Assembly: GCF_001514145.1 (NCBI RefSeq)
Contig: NZ_KQ948675.1
Coordinates: forward strand, 1-64,000
DNA length: 64,000 bases
Origin: Streptomyces canus
GTDB taxonomy: Bacteria > Actinomycetota > Actinomycetes > Streptomycetales > Streptomycetaceae
Reading direction: 5' to 3'
The position numbers and the translations under genes were made by a program. A model generated the notes under the pieces. It saw only the letters and a list, made by a program, of their open reading frames with translations, did not search any database and was not told where the DNA came from. Numbering within the stretch: the stretch's first letter is position 1; each line of letters begins with the position of its first letter. Below, in pieces: positions 8,959 to 17,798 of the stretch.

Positions 8959-11700
8959 ATGGCCACTTTTGATCAAGGGAACGGTCACAGCGGGTGGTCA
9001 TCCGATGTCGCGACGGTCACCCTCAGTCTGGACGGCGTGGTCACAGGGTGGAGCGAGGGCGCTCGACGACTGCTGGGCCACCGAGCCCCGGAGGTCGTAG
9101 GGCGCGCCGCGACGGATCTGCTCCTCGGTGAGGGAGCTCCCGGGGCGGCAGGGCTCTCCCTCACCGGCTCCCAGGAATGGAGGGGCACGGCGGCACTGCG
9201 GCATCGTGACGGCCACCGCGTCGAAACGGCCCTGCACGCCCAGCCGTCGCTGGGCGGCGACGGCACGGCCCACTCCTTCGTCGTGGCCCTCTCCCCGGGC
9301 CCCGACCGATCCATGGTGGAGTGGGCCTTCGACCAGGCCTCCATCGCGCTCTCCACCCACAGCGTGACGTCCGGCTCGTGGCACCGGAACGCGACGGCGG
9401 AGAGTGGGGAGCGGGGGGCTGGGGCCGAGGGAGGCGCGCGATCGGCTGGGGTCGCTGGTGGAGCGCGATCGGTTGGGGTTGAGGGGGGAGTGCGACCGGC
9501 TGGGGTCGAGGGAGACGCGCGACCGGCCGGGGTCGAGGGAGGCGCGCGACCGGCCGGGGGCAAGGGTGGAGCGCGAGCCGTAGGGGCCGAGGAGCGAGCG
9601 GTAGGCGCCGAGGACGGTGCGCGATCGCCAGGAGCCGAGGGCGGGGAGCCGTCGGCGCGGGGCGGAGAAGAACCTGCCGCCAGGGGCGGGGACGAGCCGG
9701 CGATGCGCCATGCCGAACGCGGAGTGGCCCTCGATGTCGGATACGAACCGCACGCGCCCGCCCCCGCCGACGAAGGCTTCCTCCGGTGTGTCCGCCGAGT
9801 CGCCGAAGAACGCGCCCCGATGCGCTACGAGTGTCTGGCCCCGGAGCCGGTCTGCGCCCCGGGCGCCGCCGTCCCCCGCAGCTCCACCCACCACCGCGCC
9901 TGGGTCATAGAGCTCTGGCCCGTCCGCGACCCCGCGACCGGTGAGGTCGTCGGCGTGGGCACCGCCGCGTTCGACAGCAGCGACCAGCACGCGGCCCGCC
10001 AGCGGCTCGCCCTGCTGCAGGAGGCCGGCACCTGCATCGGCACCACCCTGAACGTGACCCGCACCGCCCAGGAGCTCGCCGATCTCGCCGTCCCGCGCCT
10101 CGCCGACTTCGTCAGTGTGGACCTCCTCGACTCCGTGCTGCGCGGGGACGAACCCGTGCCGGGACCGGTCGACGCGGCCGTGGTGCTCCGCAGGGTCGCC
10201 CATCAGTCCGCCGCCGAGGGGGAGGGCGTCCCGGAGGCGGCCATCGACCTCGGCGGGGTGGACACCTACCCGCCGTTCTCGCCGCCCGCCCGCTGTCTGG
10301 CCGACGGGAAACCGGTGCTCAGCGGCGCGGGCGACCCCGACTTCGCCGCCTGGATCGCCGGACACGAGACGCGCACGGCACGCGTGGCGGAGTACGGGTT
10401 CCACTCCGTCATGGCCACCCCCCTGCGGGCACGGGGCATCACCCTCGGCGTCGCGGTCTTCACCCGCAATAGCGGCTCCCCGCCCTTCGAACCGGACGAC
10501 CTGATCCTCGTCGAGGAACTCGCGGGCCGGGCGGCGGTCGGCGTCGACAACGCCCGCCGCTACACCCGCGAGCGCACCAACGCCCTCACCCTCCAGCGCA
10601 GCCTTCTGCCCCGGGACCTGCCCAAACAGGCGGCCGTCGAGGTGGCGTACCGCTATCTGCCCGCCGGCACCGGCGCGGGCGTGGGCGGCGACTGGTTCGA
10701 CGTCGTGCCTCTGTCGGGCACCCGCGTGGCCCTGGTCGTGGGGGACGTGGTCGGGCACGGCATCCATGCCTCCGCCACGATGGGCCGGCTGCGCACCGCC
10801 GTCCGCACTCTCGCCGACGTGGACCTCCCCCCGGACGAACTCCTCACCCACCTGGACGATCTGGTCACCCACCTGTCCACGGACGAGGAGGACATCGGTC
10901 CGGACGAGCCGTACGTGGTCAGCGGCGAGATCGGCGCGACCTGTCTGTACGCCGTCTACGACCCGGTCTCCCGCGTGTGCACCTTCGCCAGCGCAGGTCA
11001 CGTCCCGCCCGCCGTACTGCTCCCCGACGGCACGGCCCGGGTGGTGGAGCTGACGCCGGGGCCGTTGCTCGGCGTCGGAGGGCTGCCCTTCGAGTGCACC
11101 GAGCTGGAGCTGCCCGAGGGCAGTCTGCTGGCCTTCTGCACCGACGGTCTGGTCGAGGCGCGCGACCGTGACGTCGGCCTCGGGCTCAACCGGCTCTGCG
11201 AGTGCCTGGCCGGTCCGGTCGCCTCCCTGGAAACGACCTGCGACACCATCCTCAAGGCCCTGCTGCCCAAGAGCCCCTCCGACGACGTGGCCCTGCTCCT
11301 GGCTCGCACCCGTGCCCTGCACGCCGACCAGGTCGCCGCCTGGTCCCTGCCCTCCGACCCGTCGATCGTGGCCGACGCCCGCGCCCAGACCACCCGCCAG
11401 CTCACGGCGTGGGGGCTGGAGGAGGCGGCGTTCGTCACCGAGCTTGTGGTGAGCGAGCTGGTCACCAACGCCATCCGCTACGGCGCCGTTCCGATCGGCC
11501 TCCGGCTCATCCGAGACCGGACCCTGATCTGCGAGGTCTCCGACGCCAGCAACACCGCCCCGCATCTGCGCCGCGCCCGCACCTACGACGAAGGCGGCCG
11601 CGGGCTGCACATGGTCGCCCAGCTCACCCAGGGCTGGGGCACCCGCCAGTCCCCTATGGGCAAGACCATCTGGGCCGAACAACCCCTCCCGGACGGCTGA
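8959..11700 (+). CDS. SpoIIE-type PP2C phosphatase with PAS, GAF and ATPase domains
   Basis: 913 residues. PAS-like domain at about 10-110 (LDGVVTGWSEGARRLLGH); a low-complexity Gly/Ala/Arg insert at about 145-250 made by a 27-bp tandem repeat; a second PAS-like region ending near 345; GAF at about 350-530; SpoIIE phosphatase at about 555-760 (GVGGDWFDVVPL, VVGDVVGHGIHASATMGRLR); and a GHKL ATPase like anti-sigma kinases at about 790-905 (ELVVSELVTNAIRYG). Such proteins dephosphorylate an anti-sigma-factor antagonist and may phosphorylate one too, switching a sigma factor in response to a signal. Two bases separate its stop from the next gene, a LacI-type sensor without HTH, so the two are probably translationally coupled. 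The phosphatase may thus respond to the same sugar as the ABC importer downstream; this is inference. Confidence 0.88.
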   Translation: MATFDQGNGHSGWSSDVATVTLSLDGVVTGWSEGARRLLGHRAPEVVGRAATDLLLGEGAPGAAGLSLTGSQEWRGTAALRHRDGHRVETALHAQPSLGGDGTAHSFVVALSPGPDRSMVEWAFDQASIALSTHSVTSGSWHRNATAESGERGAGAEGGARSAGVAGGARSVGVEGGVRPAGVEGDARPAGVEGGARPAGGKGGARAVGAEERAVGAEDGARSPGAEGGEPSARGGEEPAARGGDEPAMRHAERGVALDVGYEPHAPAPADEGFLRCVRRVAEERAPMRYECLAPEPVCAPGAAVPRSSTHHRAWVIELWPVRDPATGEVVGVGTAAFDSSDQHAARQRLALLQEAGTCIGTTLNVTRTAQELADLAVPRLADFVSVDLLDSVLRGDEPVPGPVDAAVVLRRVAHQSAAEGEGVPEAAIDLGGVDTYPPFSPPARCLADGKPVLSGAGDPDFAAWIAGHETRTARVAEYGFHSVMATPLRARGITLGVAVFTRNSGSPPFEPDDLILVEELAGRAAVGVDNARRYTRERTNALTLQRSLLPRDLPKQAAVEVAYRYLPAGTGAGVGGDWFDVVPLSGTRVALVVGDVVGHGIHASATMGRLRTAVRTLADVDLPPDELLTHLDDLVTHLSTDEEDIGPDEPYVVSGEIGATCLYAVYDPVSRVCTFASAGHVPPAVLLPDGTARVVELTPGPLLGVGGLPFECTELELPEGSLLAFCTDGLVEARDRDVGLGLNRLCECLAGPVASLETTCDTILKALLPKSPSDDVALLLARTRALHADQVAAWSLPSDPSIVADARAQTTRQLTAWGLEEAAFVTELVVSELVTNAIRYGAVPIGLRLIRDRTLICEVSDASNTAPHLRRARTYDEGGRGLHMVAQLTQGWGTRQSPMGKTIWAEQPLPDG
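9436..9570 (+). repeat. 27-bp in-frame tandem repeat in the SpoIIE-type gene
   Basis: Five consecutive 27-bp units start at 9436, 9463, 9490, 9517 and 9544, with degenerate units on either side. They encode nonapeptides such as ARSAGVAGG, ARSVGVEGG, VRPAGVEGD, ARPAGVEGG and ARPAGGKGG. They form a flexible spacer between the first PAS-like domain and the rest of the protein. Copy number would be expected to vary between strains. Confidence 0.9.
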
Positions 11701-11702
11701 CC

Positions 11703-12647
11703 ATGGCAGCGCGACCCAGAACCGACGACTCCGGCGGCGGCACACACACGCTGGGACTCCTCTACCCGCCGGCCGGCCGCCTCCGTGACTACACCACCAT
11801 GCAGCTCGCCTTCGTGGGTGGGGTGGCCGAGGCCGCCGCACAGCAGGGCTACGACCTGCTGCTCGCCCCCGCAGGTACCCATGACGACCCCTCGTTCCCG
11901 CGGATGATCGACGACTGGCGGGTGGACGGCGTGATCGTCATGGAGATCCGCCGTGAGGACGACCGCGTCGAGCGCCTGGCCGAGGCCGGCTTCCCCTTCG
12001 TGGCCATCGGCCGCAACCACCGGGCCGACGTGTCCGGCTGGGTCGACCTGGACTTCGCCGGCCTGGCCGGCGGCTGCGTCCAGCACCTTGCCGACCTCGG
12101 CCACCGCAGAATCGCCTTCGTCAACCGGTCCGAGCAGCTCTTCAACAGCGGCTACGGCTTTGCGCGGCTCGGCGACGAGGGCTACACCGAGACGATGAAG
12201 AAACTGCTGCTCACCCCGCACACCTACCTCTGCGGCGACGACCTCGCCTCGGGAGAGGAGGTCGTGGAGAAGATCCTGAGCGAGGACCCGGCGACGACCT
12301 CGCTGGTCACCATGAACGAAGCGGCCCTGGAAGGCGTCTACCGAGGACTCACCCGGCACGGCCGCAGCGTGCCGCGCGACTTCTCCGTCGTCGGCGTCGC
12401 GGCCAGTCCCTGGGCCGAACAGGTGAACCCGCCCCTCACCGCCGCCGAGATACCCGCCAAGGAGATGAGCCGGGTCGCCGTCGACCTGATGATGCGGCGG
12501 CTGCGCTCATCGGACTCGCCTCCCCGGCACGTCCTGCTGAAACCGCTCATCACCCTGCGCGGCAGCACGGGACGCTGCCAGCCGGTGCCGGGCTCGGAAC
12601 CCGAGAACGACCTCCCCGATTTCCCCGGTTTGGAGCTGGATTTCTGA
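11703..12647 (+). CDS. LacI-type sugar-sensor protein lacking the DNA-binding domain
   Basis: 314 residues beginning at ATG 11703, two bases after the phosphatase stop. The sequence enters the LacI/GalR effector fold almost at once: HTLGLLYPPAG at residue 16, then VDGVIVMEIR, GFPFVAIGRN, HLADLGHRRIAFVNR, DFSVVGVA and the C-terminal PPLTAAEIPAKEMSRVAVD. No helix-turn-helix or hinge helix is present; the frame extends upstream only as an overlap with the phosphatase gene. A full LacI regulator would have about 60 more residues at the N-terminus. It cannot be exported either, as there is no signal peptide. The likely role is cytoplasmic sugar binding, perhaps to control the coupled phosphatase. 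It could also be a truncated regulator; conservation of the effector fold and of the tight coupling favours a real function. Confidence 0.8.
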   Translation: MAARPRTDDSGGGTHTLGLLYPPAGRLRDYTTMQLAFVGGVAEAAAQQGYDLLLAPAGTHDDPSFPRMIDDWRVDGVIVMEIRREDDRVERLAEAGFPFVAIGRNHRADVSGWVDLDFAGLAGGCVQHLADLGHRRIAFVNRSEQLFNSGYGFARLGDEGYTETMKKLLLTPHTYLCGDDLASGEEVVEKILSEDPATTSLVTMNEAALEGVYRGLTRHGRSVPRDFSVVGVAASPWAEQVNPPLTAAEIPAKEMSRVAVDLMMRRLRSSDSPPRHVLLKPLITLRGSTGRCQPVPGSEPENDLPDFPGLELDF

Positions 12648-12692
12648 TACGTCCGTTTCTGTGACCCGATCACCGAACCCTGGGAGCAGAAC

Positions 12693-13937
12693 ATGTCGTA
12701 CCCCCTCGACCGCCGCGGTTTTCTCCGCGCCTCGGGCGCGACAGCGGCCGCTGCCGCCCTCGGCGCAGGCGCGTCCCTGACCTCCTGCAGCTCGGACACC
12801 TCGGGCCCGGTGACCCTCACCTGGTGGGACTACTTCACCCTGGACAACTTCCAGCCCGGAATGAACCGCCTGATCAAGGACATCGAGGCCGGCGTCCCGG
12901 ATGTGCGGATCGAGCGACGGACCTTCCCGTTCGCGGAGCTGGATCGGCAGATCACCCTGGGCGCGATCTCCGGCGACCTGCCCGACATCGCCATCGTCGA
13001 CAACGTCGCCATGAACACCCTGGGGGGCAGCCATCTGCTGGCCGACCTCACCGCCAGAGTGAAGAAATGGGGCCAGGCCGACCAGTACTACAAGGGACCC
13101 TGGGAGGGCTGCCAGGTAGGCGGAAAGACTCTGGGCATCCCCAACAACAGCAACTGCCTCGCCCTCTACTGCAACACCCGCATGCTCAAGTCCGCCGGTG
13201 TCGAACCCCCCACCACCTGGGACGAACTGGCCTCCACCGCCCAGAAGCTGACCAGCGGCGACCGCTACGGCCTGGCGCTGAGCGCGATCAAGACCGAGGA
13301 AGGTGTCTTCCAGTTCCTGCCGTTCCTCTGGCAGGCGGGCGGCGACCTGGACACCTTCCGCACCTACGGCGCCACCGCGCTCACCTTCCTCGACGAACTG
13401 ATCGCCAAGGGTTCCCTGTCCGAACAGTGCGTGGGCTGGACCCAGCAGGACGTCAACACCCGCTTCCTCAACCAGCGCGCCGCGATGCAGATCAACGGCC
13501 CGTGGCAGATCCCCACCCTGAAGAAGGCCGCCTTCGACTGGAACGTCGTCGCCCTGCCCCGCGACAAGGAGGCCGCCACCTGCCTGGGCGGGGAGAACTG
13601 GGTCGTGATGGCGAACAGCAAGCACGTGGACAAGGCGTGGGAGGTCCTGGAGTACACGCAGCGCCCCTCGGTCCTGGTGCCGTACCTGGTGTCCTTCGGT
13701 GAACTTCCCGCCCGCAAGGACCTCGCCGACCGCGGCAGCTGGGCCTCGGACCCGGCCCTGCGGCTCTTCCTCAGCCAGCTGCCCCTGGCCCGGCCGCGCC
13801 AGTACGGCCCCCACTACGACGAGGCCTCGCAGGCCGTCGCGGAGGCGGAGCAGGCCGTGCTCACCGGATCCGCGTCCCCGTCCGCCGCGGCCAGGACCGC
13901 GGCCGGGAAGATCGACAAAGCTCTGGGCGAGCAATGA
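12693..13937 (+). CDS. Sugar ABC transporter substrate-binding lipoprotein (family 1)
   Basis: 414 residues. The N-terminus carries a twin-arginine motif and lipobox (DRRGFLRASGATAAAAALGA, then LTSC), so it is probably a Tat-exported lipoprotein. The body is an SBP_bac_1 type binder: VTLTWWDYF, GDLPDIAIVDN, GIPNNSNCLALYCNTRMLK and PPTTWDELA. It binds an oligosaccharide or glycoside for the two permeases downstream, with which it overlaps by 4 bp. No ATPase is encoded here, as is common in Streptomyces where MsiK energises many sugar importers. The GH31 glycosidase at the end of the operon suggests an alpha-xyloside or related sugar. Confidence 0.9.
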   Translation: MSYPLDRRGFLRASGATAAAAALGAGASLTSCSSDTSGPVTLTWWDYFTLDNFQPGMNRLIKDIEAGVPDVRIERRTFPFAELDRQITLGAISGDLPDIAIVDNVAMNTLGGSHLLADLTARVKKWGQADQYYKGPWEGCQVGGKTLGIPNNSNCLALYCNTRMLKSAGVEPPTTWDELASTAQKLTSGDRYGLALSAIKTEEGVFQFLPFLWQAGGDLDTFRTYGATALTFLDELIAKGSLSEQCVGWTQQDVNTRFLNQRAAMQINGPWQIPTLKKAAFDWNVVALPRDKEAATCLGGENWVVMANSKHVDKAWEVLEYTQRPSVLVPYLVSFGELPARKDLADRGSWASDPALRLFLSQLPLARPRQYGPHYDEASQAVAEAEQAVLTGSASPSAAARTAAGKIDKALGEQ

Positions 13938-14845
13938 ACCAGCCCTCCGCGCGCCGCCGCCGCACCGGCTACCTCTTCTGCCTGCCGGGCATGGCCTTTC
14001 TCGCCCTCTTCCTGGCCTACCCGCTCCTCTACAACGTGTGGACGTCCGTCCACGACGTCGACCTGGGGCAACTCCTCGGTGGGGCAGAGCGGTTCAACGG
14101 GTTGGACAACTACCGGGCCGTGGCCGACGACCCGGCTTTCTGGCACTCCGTACGCCTCTCCCTGGTCTTCACCCTCGGCTCGCTGCTGCTCCAGTTCTCT
14201 ATCGGCTTCGCCCTGGCCCTGCTCTTCGCCCGACCGTTCCCCTTCAACGGCCTGCTGCGCTCCCTCATGCTGGTCGCCTGGCTGCTGCCCCCGGTGGTCA
14301 GCGGCACCCTCTTCCGCTGGATGCTGGACGCGGAATCCGGCGCCTACAACGCCCTGTTCCAGGCAGTCGGCCTGAGCGGTCTCTCCCACGACTGGCTCAC
14401 CGACCCGTCCACCTCGATGGCGGGGGTGGTCTTCGCCAACGTCTGGGTCGGCGTGCCCTTCAACATGCTGCTGCTCCTGGTCGGACTGCACACCATCGAC
14501 CCCGAACTCCACGAGGCCGCCGCCATCGACGGAGCGAGCGCTTGGCAGCGCTTCCGCCGCATCACCCTCCCGCTGATGCGGCCCGTCTCGGTGACCGTCC
14601 TGCTCCTCGGCCTTCTCTACACCTTCAAGGTCTTCGACCTCGTCTACGTGATGACCGGCGGCGGCCCCGTCGACGCCACCCGCGTCCTCTCCCTCTACGT
14701 CTACGAGGTGTTCTTCACGTTCTTCCGGTTCGGCCAGGGAGCCGCGGCCGGCCTGCTGCTGCTCGTCGTACCCCTGCTGGCAGGTGTCTGGTACGTACGA
14801 CGGCTGCGGCGCGAGGACGAGGCGCCGGCGGGAGGTGCCGTATGA
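13934..14845 (+). CDS. Sugar ABC transporter permease (MalF type)
   Basis: 303 residues with six predicted membrane segments and the ATPase-contact EAA loop (LHEAAAIDGASAWQRFRRIT near residues 194-213, the classical EAAxxDGA motif). Its ATG overlaps the end of the binding-protein gene and its stop overlaps the start of the next permease (ATGA), so the three genes are co-translated. It forms half of the membrane channel of the importer. Confidence 0.92.
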   Translation: MNQPSARRRRTGYLFCLPGMAFLALFLAYPLLYNVWTSVHDVDLGQLLGGAERFNGLDNYRAVADDPAFWHSVRLSLVFTLGSLLLQFSIGFALALLFARPFPFNGLLRSLMLVAWLLPPVVSGTLFRWMLDAESGAYNALFQAVGLSGLSHDWLTDPSTSMAGVVFANVWVGVPFNMLLLLVGLHTIDPELHEAAAIDGASAWQRFRRITLPLMRPVSVTVLLLGLLYTFKVFDLVYVMTGGGPVDATRVLSLYVYEVFFTFFRFGQGAAAGLLLLVVPLLAGVWYVRRLRREDEAPAGGAV

Positions 14846-15669
14846 GACCACCGCGCCGCCCCTGGCTGTTGACCGCGACCGCCACGCTCACCACCGCTGT
14901 CTTCCTGCTGCCGGTGTACTGGATGGTGAAGACCAGCCTCACCCGGCCGGACCGCATCCAGACGCCGGACCCGCAGTGGGCACCCAGCCCCGTCACCGGC
15001 GAGAACTACTCGACCGCCCTGGGGTACGAGGGCCTGACCCGGGCCCTGTTCAACAGTCTGGTCATCTCCTGCGGGGTGGTCGCGCTCACGCTGCTTCTCG
15101 GCGTCCCGCTGGCCTACGCCCTCGCCCGCGTCCGGATGCGGGGCTCGGGCACCATGGTGCTCGCCCTCCTCGTCGCCCAGCTCCCGCCCGCCATTGTGCT
15201 GGCGGCCCCGCTGTTCATCCTCGAACGCCGGGCCGGTCTCACCGACACCTACCTGGGCCTGATCGCCGCCGACACCACGCTCACGCTGCCCTTCACGGTG
15301 ATCGTGCTGCGTCCCGTGATGCGCAGCGTGTCCCCGGAGCTGGAGGAGGCGGCGCTGGTCGATGGCTGCGGACTGTCCGGTGTGCTGCTGCGGGTCGTCC
15401 TGCCGCTCATGGTGCCCGCTGTGGTCGCGGCTGCCGGACTGTCCTTCCTGATCGGCTGGGGAGAGTTCCTGTTCGGGCTCACGCTCGCCGAGGGGCCCGG
15501 CGTCCAGCCCGTCACCGTCCTGCTCAACGCCTTCATCGGGCAGCACGGGACGTCGTGGGGCGCCCTGATGGCCACCGCCACCCTCATCAGCATCCCGGTG
15601 GTCTGCGTCTTCGCCGTCTTCCAGCGGTTCATCGTCGGCGGGCTCACCGCGGGCAGCGTGAGGGGCTGA
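14842..15669 (+). CDS. Sugar ABC transporter permease (MalG type)
   Basis: 275 residues starting at ATG 14842, which overlaps the previous stop by 4 bp. The N-terminal membrane segment (TATLTTAVFLLPVYWMVKTS) and the EAA loop (LEEAALVDGCGLSGVLLRVV) identify it as the second permease of a carbohydrate importer. The next gene, a GH31 glycosidase, starts 5 bp after its stop. Confidence 0.92.
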   Translation: MRPPRRPWLLTATATLTTAVFLLPVYWMVKTSLTRPDRIQTPDPQWAPSPVTGENYSTALGYEGLTRALFNSLVISCGVVALTLLLGVPLAYALARVRMRGSGTMVLALLVAQLPPAIVLAAPLFILERRAGLTDTYLGLIAADTTLTLPFTVIVLRPVMRSVSPELEEAALVDGCGLSGVLLRVVLPLMVPAVVAAAGLSFLIGWGEFLFGLTLAEGPGVQPVTVLLNAFIGQHGTSWGALMATATLISIPVVCVFAVFQRFIVGGLTAGSVRG

Positions 15670-15674
15670 ACGCC

Positions 15675-17690
15675 ATGCATCCCCGTGACAGCGCGCCCTG
15701 GGTGGCACCGCCTCCACTCCTGATCCCGGCCGCGCCGGACCCGTTGGCCAGTGCTTCCGTCGCCTCCGCGGACGAGGCCGGTGTGACTCTCGACGTACGC
15801 ACCGCGGCAGGACGTACCGGCACCCTCCGGCTGCGCCCCGCGACGGGCAACTGCCTGCGGATCACGCTGCGGTTGGACGGCGTACCCGCGGCGCCTCGGG
15901 TTTCCGTGGTCACCGCGCCGACGGACACCCGCTGCACGGTCGAACAGTCACCGGACGCCGTCACCCTCCGACTCGAGTCGCTGTGTCTCGAAGCCCGTCT
16001 GACGCCGTTCGCCATGCAGTTGACGGACCGTCACCTGCGACAGGCGACCGACGTGAGCGACCCCAGCGGACGCAGGACCGTCCTGCCCCTGGGCGTCACC
16101 GAACTCGCGGACGGCCGACTCGCCCACCACGACAGCTGGTTCACCGAGCCCGACGAGCACTTCTACGGCCTCGGCGAGCGCTTCACCGGCCCCGACCTGC
16201 GCGGCCAACGCGTCGACTGCTGGGTCGAGGACGCCCAGGGCTCGACCGGCACCCGCTCCTACAAGGCCGTCCCGTTCCTGCTCTCCAGCCGGGGCTACGC
16301 CGTCCTCGTGGACACCACCACCGCGGCCTCCTTCGACCTCGCCCACAGCAACACCGGCGCCTGGTCGCTGACCGTCCCCGACGAGGAACTCGACTACTAC
16401 CTCATCACCGGCACCCCCGCCGCATGCCTGCGCACCTACCACGACCTGACCGGCCCCGCCCTGCTGCCCCCGGACTGGGCCTTCGGCCCCTGGATCTCCG
16501 GCGGCTTCCGCCCGGACAACGCGGCCGAAGTGCGCGAGCGAGCCCGTCGTATCCGCGAACTCGGCTTCCCCTGCGACGTGTTGCACATCGACACCTACTG
16601 GCAGCGGCCCAGCTGCTGGTCGGACTTGGAGTGGGACACCGAGGCGTTCCCGGACCCCCGCGGGCTGATGACCCACCTGGACGGACAGGGCTTCCGCGTC
16701 TCCCTCTGGATGAACCCGTACATCAGCGTCGACAGCCCGTACTTCGCCGAGGCGGACCGCAACGGCTGGTTCCTGCACTCCCCTTCCGGCACCACCTGGA
16801 CCGGCCAGCTCTGGGGCGGCGCGCAGCCGGACTCGGCCGTCCTCGACCTGACGCATCCCGGCGCCGCCGACTGGTTCCGGGACCGCGTCCGTCAGACCCT
16901 GGCCACCGGAGTCTCGGTCCTGAAGACCGACTTCGGTGAGGCGGTGCCAGCGGAGACGGTGGCGTACGACGGCATGACCGGCGACCGGCTGCACAACCTC
17001 TACCCCCTGCTCTTCAACGACCTGGTCGCCGAGGTCACCCAGGAGGTCGCGGGCCACGGCCTGACCTGGGGCCGCTCCACCTGGACCGGCGGCCAGCGAC
17101 ACGGCGCCAAGTGGACCGGCGACTCCAACGCGAGCTGGCAGGACCTGGCGTCGACCTTGCGCGCGGGCCTCTCGCTCTCCTTCTCCGGTCACCCCTTCTG
17201 GAGCCACGACATCGGCGGCTTCCACGGCACACCGGATCCCGAACTCTTCGTCCGCTGGGCGCAGTTCGGCCTGCTGTCACCCCTCAGCCGGTTCCACGGC
17301 ATGACGTCCCGGCTGCCCTGGGACTTCGGCGAGGAGGCGTACACGGCCGTCCTGCACGCGGCCCGGCTGCGCACGAGCCTGCTGCCGTACGTCCACCGCG
17401 CCGCCGCCGACGCGGTCCGCACCGGAGAACCGCTCGCCCGCCCCATGGCACTCGACCACCCCGATCGCCCGGACGCCCACGCGGCCGACCTCCAGTACCT
17501 GCTGGGCCCCGACCTGCTGGTCGCCCCCTTGTACGCGCCGGGTGGCCGCAGACAGGTGTGGTTCCCGCCGGGGGAGTGGCTGCCGTACGCGGGCTCCGGA
17601 GGGCCGATCACCGGCCCGGCCTGGCGTCGGGTCCGCATCCCCTTCACCGCCGCCCCGCTGTGGCTACGGGCCGGAGGGCACGTTCTGTGA
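15675..17690 (+). CDS. Glycoside hydrolase family 31 (probable alpha-xylosidase)
   Basis: 671 residues with no signal peptide, so cytoplasmic. An N-terminal beta-sandwich (to about residue 270, with EPDEHFYGLGERF) precedes the GH31 barrel. The nucleophile Asp sits in SVLKTDFGE, the motif of YicI-type alpha-xylosidases rather than the WxDMNE of alpha-glucosidases; the acid/base Asp is likely in KWTGDSNASW. SFSGHPFWSHDIGGFHGTPD and the C-terminal sandwich with WFPPGEWLPY follow. It would cleave the terminal alpha-xyloside (or similar) from oligosaccharides brought in by the preceding ABC importer. It is the last gene of the operon. Substrate is inferred from motif and context. Confidence 0.88.
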   Translation: MHPRDSAPWVAPPPLLIPAAPDPLASASVASADEAGVTLDVRTAAGRTGTLRLRPATGNCLRITLRLDGVPAAPRVSVVTAPTDTRCTVEQSPDAVTLRLESLCLEARLTPFAMQLTDRHLRQATDVSDPSGRRTVLPLGVTELADGRLAHHDSWFTEPDEHFYGLGERFTGPDLRGQRVDCWVEDAQGSTGTRSYKAVPFLLSSRGYAVLVDTTTAASFDLAHSNTGAWSLTVPDEELDYYLITGTPAACLRTYHDLTGPALLPPDWAFGPWISGGFRPDNAAEVRERARRIRELGFPCDVLHIDTYWQRPSCWSDLEWDTEAFPDPRGLMTHLDGQGFRVSLWMNPYISVDSPYFAEADRNGWFLHSPSGTTWTGQLWGGAQPDSAVLDLTHPGAADWFRDRVRQTLATGVSVLKTDFGEAVPAETVAYDGMTGDRLHNLYPLLFNDLVAEVTQEVAGHGLTWGRSTWTGGQRHGAKWTGDSNASWQDLASTLRAGLSLSFSGHPFWSHDIGGFHGTPDPELFVRWAQFGLLSPLSRFHGMTSRLPWDFGEEAYTAVLHAARLRTSLLPYVHRAAADAVRTGEPLARPMALDHPDRPDAHAADLQYLLGPDLLVAPLYAPGGRRQVWFPPGEWLPYAGSGGPITGPAWRRVRIPFTAAPLWLRAGGHVL

Positions 17691-17798
17691 GCAAGACGTC
17701 GCACACCGCCCGGCGGCGTCCGCCGACTGTCCGGGGCGCTCCCGAGGTGGGACTCTGGGACGGGAGAGGCATCCGCCGAGGGGACTCGGGAGGGCCCG

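Noticed and set aside
11202..11702. In-frame extension of the LacI-type sensor upstream into the phosphatase gene
   Set aside because: The translated part is Pro/Arg-rich and shows no helix-turn-helix, so it is only a shadow of the phosphatase frame; the start at 11703 is preferred.
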